A stretch of 64,000 nt of DNA from Gerris lacustris (lineage: Eukaryota; Arthropoda; Insecta; Hemiptera; Gerridae): contig OX578282.1 in NCBI GenBank assembly GCA_951217055.1, positions 12,587,877 through 12,651,876 on the forward strand, read 5' to 3'. The translations under genes were made by a program, and so were the position numbers. The notes beneath the pieces are model-generated. The model worked only from the letters and a program-made list of their open reading frames with translations, ran no database searches and was not told the origin of the DNA. Of the stretch, positions 57,656-64,000 are shown one piece after another. Within the stretch, counting starts at the first letter, position 1. Every line of letters begins with the position of its first letter.

Positions 57656-58252
57656 TAGAACATGGAGAAGAAAATTGAAGGACTGTTAAAAAAAGCGTAA
57701 AACACTATAGGTTTATAATTAATTAAGCAATTAATTGAATTTTATAACATAGAAGCCTCTTTATAAGGATATTTTAAACATGGTAAACAAATTTTCCAGA
57801 CTAGATTGTTACAATATAAAGATAAAAAAGAACAATATATTAAATAGTTATTTTTGTAAATTTGTTTAATATTTTTTTACACTTTTTTTTAAAGAAAAAA
57901 ATGATTTTTGTTTATTCTAACTCTCTCCCTCAAGTAAATACATTCAAGTGATTGTTTTACCAACATTCACTTTTAAATAAAGGACTGAGCATGAACTTAA
58001 TAACAAGGATGGAAGGTCGATAAAGATATGCGGTTTACGCCATTCGCAAGGGGAGTAAATTTTCTTTAAAATGAAGTATTTGTTTGACAAAAATGGATTG
58101 TGATGCAAGCTAGTAAAAACGAAAATTTTATTTTATCAAAAGTGATGATCAAACTAAAAATAAAATTTAAAAAATCATAAAATTAACTATAATTTAATAT
58201 TGACGAGTTAATATTTTTGCAATTCTAAACCAAATTTATAATAATTAATATT

Positions 58253-59442
58253 GGGTTTCAACGCTATATCTTGTTAAACGTCTTTATTGAGAATGACAAT
58301 TAAATTAGTTTGTAAAATAAATCAAGAATAAATAATGTCAGGGTATGACATAGTTGCCATGTATACCAACACCCCTTCTCAACCATGTACACCAAGTGTT
58401 CCTCGATGCTTCAAGAACTTGACCGGGGTCAGCGCCTTCGTAAGGGTATCGGCTGGTTGGTCAGCTGTAGATAAATGCTTCATTTGGATTTTTCCATCTT
58501 GTACAGATTCCCTTATGACATTATACTTAACGTCTAAGTGTTTCATGAAATATAAAGACGATGTTCTTTTGGATTGTTTGCTATAGCTATTGTTGCCGCA
58601 TTGTCTTCATAGACAGTTGTAGGTAATACATTTTTGATGTTTAAATCTGTCAGTACCTTTTGAATTCACAAACTCACATATACCCGATGCTAACGCCACA
58701 TATTCCGCTTCAGTGCTTGAAAGTGCCACAGTTGTTTGTTTTCTTGTGGACCAGCTAACGGTGCAACCGAAAACTTTGCATAGGTAGCCCGATGTAGATT
58801 TTCTGTCGGCATGATCGCCTGCCCAGTCTGAGTCAACATAGCATTCAAGCGGTGGTGCAGCTTCATTTTTCTTGAAAACTAATTCTGCTTCCTTTTATAT
58901 ATTTAAGTACATGCTTCAGATGCTTCCAGTGAACTTCTTGTGGATTTGACTGAAATCTGCTGAATAAATTTATTGCGAAACTTAAGTCTGGTCTTGATGT
59001 ATGCATTAAGTACATGATGCATCCTACTAATTCACGATAAGGCTTGTCATTTGCGTTTATGCTATCTTGATGTTCTGGTGATAAATAATTTCCAAGTTTT
59101 TCGAACTGTATTCAGACATGCCAAATCTTTCCAGCAACCTCTTTACGTAGTGCGTTTGTGAAATTTTTACTGTACCTAAATCTTTCTGTATATCGATTTT
59201 TAAAACCTAGAAAACTTGTCACTTGACCCATGTCAGCCGTTTTAAATTCTTTAGCAAAATCCTGTTTTATTTTATTAGTAAGATCTACACTCTCACAAAT
59301 TAACAATAAATCATCAACAAACACTAAAATTATTCAACGCTATTTCTTGTTAAACGTCTTTATTGAGAATGACAAATTAGTTTATAAAATAAATCAACAA
59401 TAAATAATGTCAGGGTATGACATGGTTGCCATGATACCAACA
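58253..59442 (-). mobile_element. Internally deleted copia-type LTR retrotransposon
   Basis: Direct repeats of about 110 bp (58253-58372 and 59335-59442; caagaaatagcgtt/cgtcttt... on the minus strand, beginning tgttggtatcatggcaacca) enclose about 0.96 kb. The nine bases attaatatt occur immediately outside both ends (58244-58252, 59443-59451), consistent with a target duplication. Only the 3' part of pol is left; the 5' LTR seems to be joined directly to reverse transcriptase. Confidence 0.75.
58373..59334 (-). pseudogene. Copia pol remnant: RT C-terminus and RNase H
   Basis: On the minus strand it starts at about 59330 with FVDDLLLICESVDLTNKIKQ (the YVDD active-site box of copia RT), then KTADMGQVTSFLGF. 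After frameshifts come readable RNase H pieces (SWSTRKQTT-like VHKKTNNC, STADQPTD-like YSQPTNRYP). It is broken throughout. A short + strand frame (58335-58586) over the same region is a shadow. Confidence 0.7.
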
Positions 59443-60394
59443 ATTAATATTTTTCGATACCGGTGATTTTCTTTTGTTCGTTTTTAAAGTTTTAAAAAAA
59501 TTGAACAAAAAATCAAGGAAATAAATAAGTGTAAATATCATTTAAGGTTTAAGATAAAACTGGAGTATTTTTAATGAACGACTTTTTTTTCGAAATCCCT
59601 CAAATAAACAGTTATTTCCTCTTCAGTACTCACTTTATCGTAGGACACACTTTTTGTGCACCCATAAATAAAATTACGTTGATAATTTCTGAAAACCGAT
59701 ATATCTATCGAAAAGAAATAAAAGGAAATAAAAAAAACTTTTATAAATTCTCAAAAGTTCAATATATTTTTTCTTTTTCTTTTCCCAATATTGGACAGTT
59801 TTTCCGGTTCTAATTCGCATTATATTTATTACAGACACATTAATCTTTTCTTTTTTTATACCTCGGATGATAATATATATATATATTCGTATTTTCATAA
59901 GATCTCTTTCTCGGAGATTTGGCTTTTAATATTCATGGCTTGCAAAACTTGGAGACACCCAATATCGTTTTGGGGTTTTTTTTCGTTAGTATAATAGTAG
60001 GATGAGGATATGAGAAGAAATGCTGTAAAACAGGAATGATAAGAACATTACTTATGAGGCAGGGGGGAGGATAGGATAGGAAGGATAGGAAGGATTGGAC
60101 GGATAGGGGGTCTTGAAGGATAGGAGATCTGGCTCCAAGGTGAGCAATCTAGTCTGTTTATAACAAGATGGTATTTGTCTCTTGGTTTTCTCTGTTTAAT
60201 CCTTTGGCTCGGTTTCTGAAAACAACGTGGCCAAAAAGATTATCTGTCTACCTTTTTCTTTGGTCTGAATGAAGACAAATGTTAGGAAGGAACCAGTTCG
60301 GGGAGTTAGGAATACAAAAAGGAACAACACACGAGCTTTATGAACTTTTTTCATTTGAACCTATTATATATTCATTATTGGTATAAATGACGCG
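59443..60394. other. Intron, little recognised
   Basis: Contains a ggatagg/ggaagg-rich purine stretch at 60064-60117 and several short open frames without motifs. Confidence 0.5.
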
Positions 60395-61735
60395 AGGGTA
60401 GCGAGCTTCCTACATTCAACGAAATATCCTCCGTGTCAGTGTCTCTGTCTGTCTGAAACGTATAACGATAACTTGAGTAAAAGTTGACTGATTTTCATAA
60501 AATTTGGTACACATGTTAATTTTATCAATGCTCAGAACGAGTTCGGTGGACAACGTTGTCTGCCTAAGCGTTCGCGCGTAACGCTCGCGTAAATGTGGAA
60601 TTTTAGGACGGAAAAAAATGCTAACTTTATCTATTTGATGAGACGAACATTTTTTGAGAATAACATTTTGTAGTAAAACTAACAGCGACACCGCTATGAA
60701 ATAATAAAGATCGTTAAAACTATTAAAGCGGCCTAAACGTTTAAAGTAGAGAAAACAACCATTTTACCGATATCTGACGTTCTAACGCAACGACTTCAAT
60801 AAAACTTCATATACATCGTCTAAAGTACAATTGAAACAGGCATGTAAAATTTTAACTTGATACAAGCTAAAGTTTTTGTGTAGTGAAGTCATACATTTTA
60901 TAATAATTGAAATGGAGATGTGTGTTTAGAGGAATAGTAAGAATGCAGGGTGGTTCCCTTACTACTAGCCGCTGTACTACTATCATACACATTAACTATC
61001 AACTCATCATGATTCATGATTATCTATTTTTTCAATATTCAATACATATTTATTACTAGCCATCGCGTAGCTCTATCATTGAAGCAAGCGTAGTGATAAA
61101 TATGTATTGACTATTGAAGAAATAGATAATCATGAGTCATGATGAGTTGATAGTTAAAGGTTATGATATGATAGTAGTACTAAGGCTGGTAGTGAGGGAA
61201 CCATCCTGCATTCTTACTATTCCATTAACCACACATCTCCTTTTCAACTATTATAAAATGTATCACTTCACTACGCAAAAGCTTGTATCAACTTTAAATT
61301 ATACATGCCTGTTTCAATTGTACTTGAGACGATGTATACGAAGTTTTAATAAAACCGTTGCAATAGAACGTCAGATATCGGTAAAATAGTTGTTTCCTCT
61401 ATTTTAAACGTTTAGGCCTGCTTTAATAGTTTTAACGATCTTTATAAATTCATAGCGGTGTCGCTGTTGGTTTTACTAAAAAATGTTTGTCTCGTCAAAT
61501 GGATAAGCTAAAATTCCAAATTTAATTTTGAAGCGCACGTTTACACAAGCGTTGTGCGCGAACGTGTGGGCAGACAACGTTGTCCAACGAACTCGTCCTG
61601 AATATCGTCGTATGATTTAGACACACAGACACACATACAGTCACGGCCCATATTTCGTTGACTGTAGGAAGCTCGCTGAGCTCGCTTCAACAATACGCTC
61701 GCTTCAATGATAGAGCCACGCGATGCCTAGTTATA
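60395..61735. mobile_element. 1.34-kb palindrome made of two inverted R8 units
   Basis: An R8 unit on the minus strand (60395-60890) and one on the + strand (61262-61735) flank an inner palindrome: gaatagtaagaatgcagg ... tgattatctattttttcaat is inverse to attgaagaaatagataatca ... cctgcattcttactattcc. The centre is near 61070 (atacatatttattactagcc ... gataaatatgtat). The core cgttgtc/gacaacg is kept in both arms. The right terminus (gaagcgag-type, tagagccacgcgatgcctag) matches the left end of 33526-34310. Confidence 0.85.
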
Positions 61736-62054
61736 TTTTGAGATGAAAGTGAAGAAAAACGTTCTATCCTCTCAAATGAAGAGGACGTATGAATATAGTA
61801 GAAATTGTTGTGCATTTACTCGTACAGTCGGTAGATATTGACGAGTTAGAAGTAAATTCCTTACACACTCTCAGGTGGGATCACAAGAAGCGTGTGTCCT
61901 TTGTCGAAGGCCAAAAGCCGGTTAAATCTGCGTTATAATAATAGATTTATTTGAACTATTTTAAACATTCTTTTCTATTTTTCATTTTTTATTGTGTTGT
62001 CCCCATATATATCTATACTATTTTCCTTTGTATGTTCAAGGGTATTATTATAAT
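61736..62054. other. Intron, nothing recognised
   Basis: No partner or coding frame seen. Confidence 0.45.
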
Positions 62055-62170
62055 CAGTGCTTGATTTCTAGAAATTGAGGTGCCGGAACTACAACCTACC
62101 CTCTCCCCCCCTCTATAGAAGGGGGGTCCGGGGGTGCTCCCCCGGGAAAATTTTGAAAAATAAACGTTCA
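62055..62170. mobile_element. hAT-like terminus with GC-rich hairpins
   Basis: cagtgcttgatttctagaaa leads into aggtgccggaac, then cccccctctatagaaggggg and a hairpin ccgggggtgctcccccgg followed by gaaaattttgaaaaat. The cagtgcttga start and the ggggtccgggggtgctcccc motif recall termini of hAT-type non-autonomous elements. No right end found. Confidence 0.4.
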
Positions 62171-63078
62171 AAAACAGCATTTTAAGTAGTTTTAGACATA
62201 AACCCACACTCTTAGTGCAAATCATAGAGCCGATAATTTTTTTTTTATTTATCAGAGAGAGAGGTCCCAAGCATTTAAGTCCCATTGCAAAGCATTTAAA
62301 TTTGCTTTGCTTTTAATATTTATTTATATGGTAATATTTTGTCTCTCACTTAGAGACATTTTCAAACCTGAATATTTGTGTATTTATTTGTTTCAAATTT
62401 TACAAAAAAAAGTCATTATAAAAAAAATTAATATACAGTATGACTCACTCATGAATCAAAGAGCACAGTATTCACATATAACATAGTTAAATTTAAAAAA
62501 AAAAAAAAAAAAAAAAAGACAGTTTGTATGGCAACGGGTTACTTTATAGTATAATTTATTTAATGACTTGTTTTGTAAAATTAAAAGCAAACAAATATGC
62601 AGGTTTCAAAATGTCTCAAAGTGAGAGATTTTCAATGATTGAGACCCAATAAATAAATATAAACAAGTTAGGCGCGCTTCACGTAAGTACGTGAGGCGAT
62701 AATTGACGGTTTCTGTACGATTAAGTTAAAATTATTAAGTGTGAAATTTTAATAATTTCAAATTTTTTTTTTTTTATACTTCAAGACCTTTAAATTGCTG
62801 TATAACAGGGCATGGTGACTAAACACTTTCTTTTTAGTTGCCCGCTATATTTGCCGCCATCTTAGAAATATTAAGTGTACAGTTATCACAATTGCCGAGA
62901 CGCACCTGTGTGCCGAATTTCATAGTAGTTTATGAATTAAAACGTGCTAAAGGACAGTGAGACAGGTAGAGAGACAGACAGACAGATAGACAGAGCCGTT
63001 ATATAAGGCTTCTTTTCGTACTTCGTACAGAAACCTAAAAGCGAGCGAAACCTAAAAGCAAAGTGAGTTTATTAGCTT
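62171..63078. other. Intron, little recognised
   Basis: A-run at 62492-62517, a short palindrome cttcacgtaagtacgtgagg at 62677, and a gacagacagacagataga stretch at 62973. No gene. Confidence 0.5.
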
Positions 63079-63555
63079 TTTGACATTTTCATGTTTAGGC
63101 TATGGAACATAAGTCAAAAACGTTACGTTAATTTTAGCTTAAAAACTCAGAAAAGTATAACAGGGAGTTAGAAATGTATAGGAGGTCTGTAATCCAGTCT
63201 CCAGCTGTAGTGCCCTTCCCCTGCCGCGCTTCGTAGGGCCGAAGAAAGTCGAAATTTATACGTGGGGCAGGGAGTTAGGAAAGTACAGGAGGTTGGCATC
63301 AACTCTCAGCCCTCTCGGCCTACCTAGTATGAAGGCATAATAACAATGCGTAGAAGGAAAGCCGGCGCCTTTGAATTCAGTCGTTTTTAATCAAGCCGCG
63401 GCTGTGCCGGTGTGGAGATAAAAATACAAATTATCTTCCACCTACTTTTATAAATTACTTGAATAAATTACCGATTATATTTCATTTTATGTCGGTAGTT
63501 TACGCAGAGCGAAAAAATGAAAATGTCTCACTGTCTTGCGGACTCGTATGCAAGA
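63079..63555 (+). repeat. Dispersed repeat, copy 2 of 2
   Basis: Counterpart of 2475-2985. It contains an internal near-duplication (cagggagttagaaatgtata, ggaggtctgtaatc and cagggagttaggaaagtaca, ggaggttggcatc). It ends 153 bp before the last exon of the window. Confidence 0.75.
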
Positions 63556-63708
63556 AGTTTTTTTTTTAATAATATTACACCTGATGAAACAATGAAAACT
63601 CGTATACATGATTAATGTGTTGACAGTAATGCCAACACAATGATATTTTTAAAGAATCATGAGATAGGTCAGGGTGTAATTACTATATTGTTTTGTGTTC
63701 TGTTACAG

Positions 63709-63802
63709 AGTAGACGAGAAGCAATCAGACAGATTGGAAGAAGTGCTGGAAGAAAGAAGAAGAGAAATAGAAGAGCTAAGGAATTCTATCGATCAAATTA
63801 AG
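63709..63802 (+). CDS. Cep290: CEP290-like gene, last exon in window (3' end uncertain)
   Basis: Acceptor tctgttacag at 63699-63708. One base completes Lys, then VDEKQSDRLEEVLEERRREI and EELRNSIDQIK, strongly coiled coil. I end it at attaag|gtcatt (phase 0), which is a weak donor with C at intron position 3. The alternative is that the frame reads on to a TAG at 63818-63820, giving a terminal exon ending VILVF. Vertebrate CEP290 continues for hundreds of residues after the preceding region, so continuation past the window by splicing is more likely. Confidence 0.72.
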
Positions 63803-64000
63803 GTCATTCTGGTGTTTTAGCCCATTCTGTCTATATTGTGTTCTTGAGTCCTTCTTAAGGTTGAGGCTTTTACCTCTAAAAGAGAGCCCGCTAGCCATCT
63901 AGCTGGTATGTTCCATCTCACGGACCTCCCCCAGTGTCCTGATTGATAAAGGGGCCCGTATTTATTCTCCTACCTATACCAAGGAAATTGAATGAAATCC
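63803..64000. other. Sequence after the last exon
   Basis: Starts gtcattctggtgttttag. GC-richer than the average intron here, with no further exon or recognisable repeat before the window ends. Confidence 0.5.

Overview
The window is animal nuclear DNA, most likely insect. It is strongly AT-rich, with spliced coding exons of 78 to 288 nt separated by introns of up to about 12.5 kb. The repeat load is typical of arthropods: mariner-like, LINE, gypsy-type and copia-type remnants, tRNA-headed SINEs, and many foldback or MITE-like hairpins. The order of insect cannot be settled from the sequence.

One host gene spans the whole window on the + strand. I recognise 17 internal exons (3107-3225 to 63709-63802; 2406 nt, 802 codons) whose reading phases agree at every junction. 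They encode an almost continuous coiled coil that matches CEP290, the ciliary transition-zone protein. The best matches are the SLERLVNAIES...NEELRQELRESR region of the human protein (here LESLLEALDS...NQELRQQIREAR) and the QKEEVLKKYQRLL region (here KKEEVIERYQKLI). Start and stop codons lie outside the window. Between those two anchors the insect gene is much shorter than the vertebrate one and carries a polar, Asn/Asp/Gly/Pro-rich to acidic linker (24646-24797 and 37286-37573).

Layout: 1-3106 upstream intron with a 36-bp minisatellite and a dispersed repeat. 3107-4761 a compact four-exon cluster. 4762-13091 an 8.3-kb intron with a TIR element, foldbacks, an 18-copy 32-bp minisatellite and a hairpin element. 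13092-22014 six exons, with introns holding SINE and MITE insertions, a decayed tandem array derived from exon 15696-15849, a 45-bp minisatellite and three foldback elements. 22015-37285 two long introns around exon 24646-24797, rich in TE fragments (mariner-type, two LINEs, several TIR elements). 37286-43515 four exons, with SINEs and a mariner-like transposon with long TIRs. 43516-53042 a 9.5-kb intron with a gypsy-type LTR retrotransposon and an 881-bp foldback, both lying in one TA microsatellite, then duplicated blocks. 53043-63802 the last three exons, with foldback copies, a deleted copia element and a 1.3-kb palindrome.

The two most unusual items are: (1) the LTR retrotransposon at 43838-47371, in which the reverse transcriptase, RNase H and N-terminal integrase region is replaced by about 170 codons of coiled-coil sequence; and (2) an intronic array (15860-16925) of decayed copies of an exon-intron boundary of the CEP290 gene itself. 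Nothing prokaryotic (operon, CRISPR, origin) is present.
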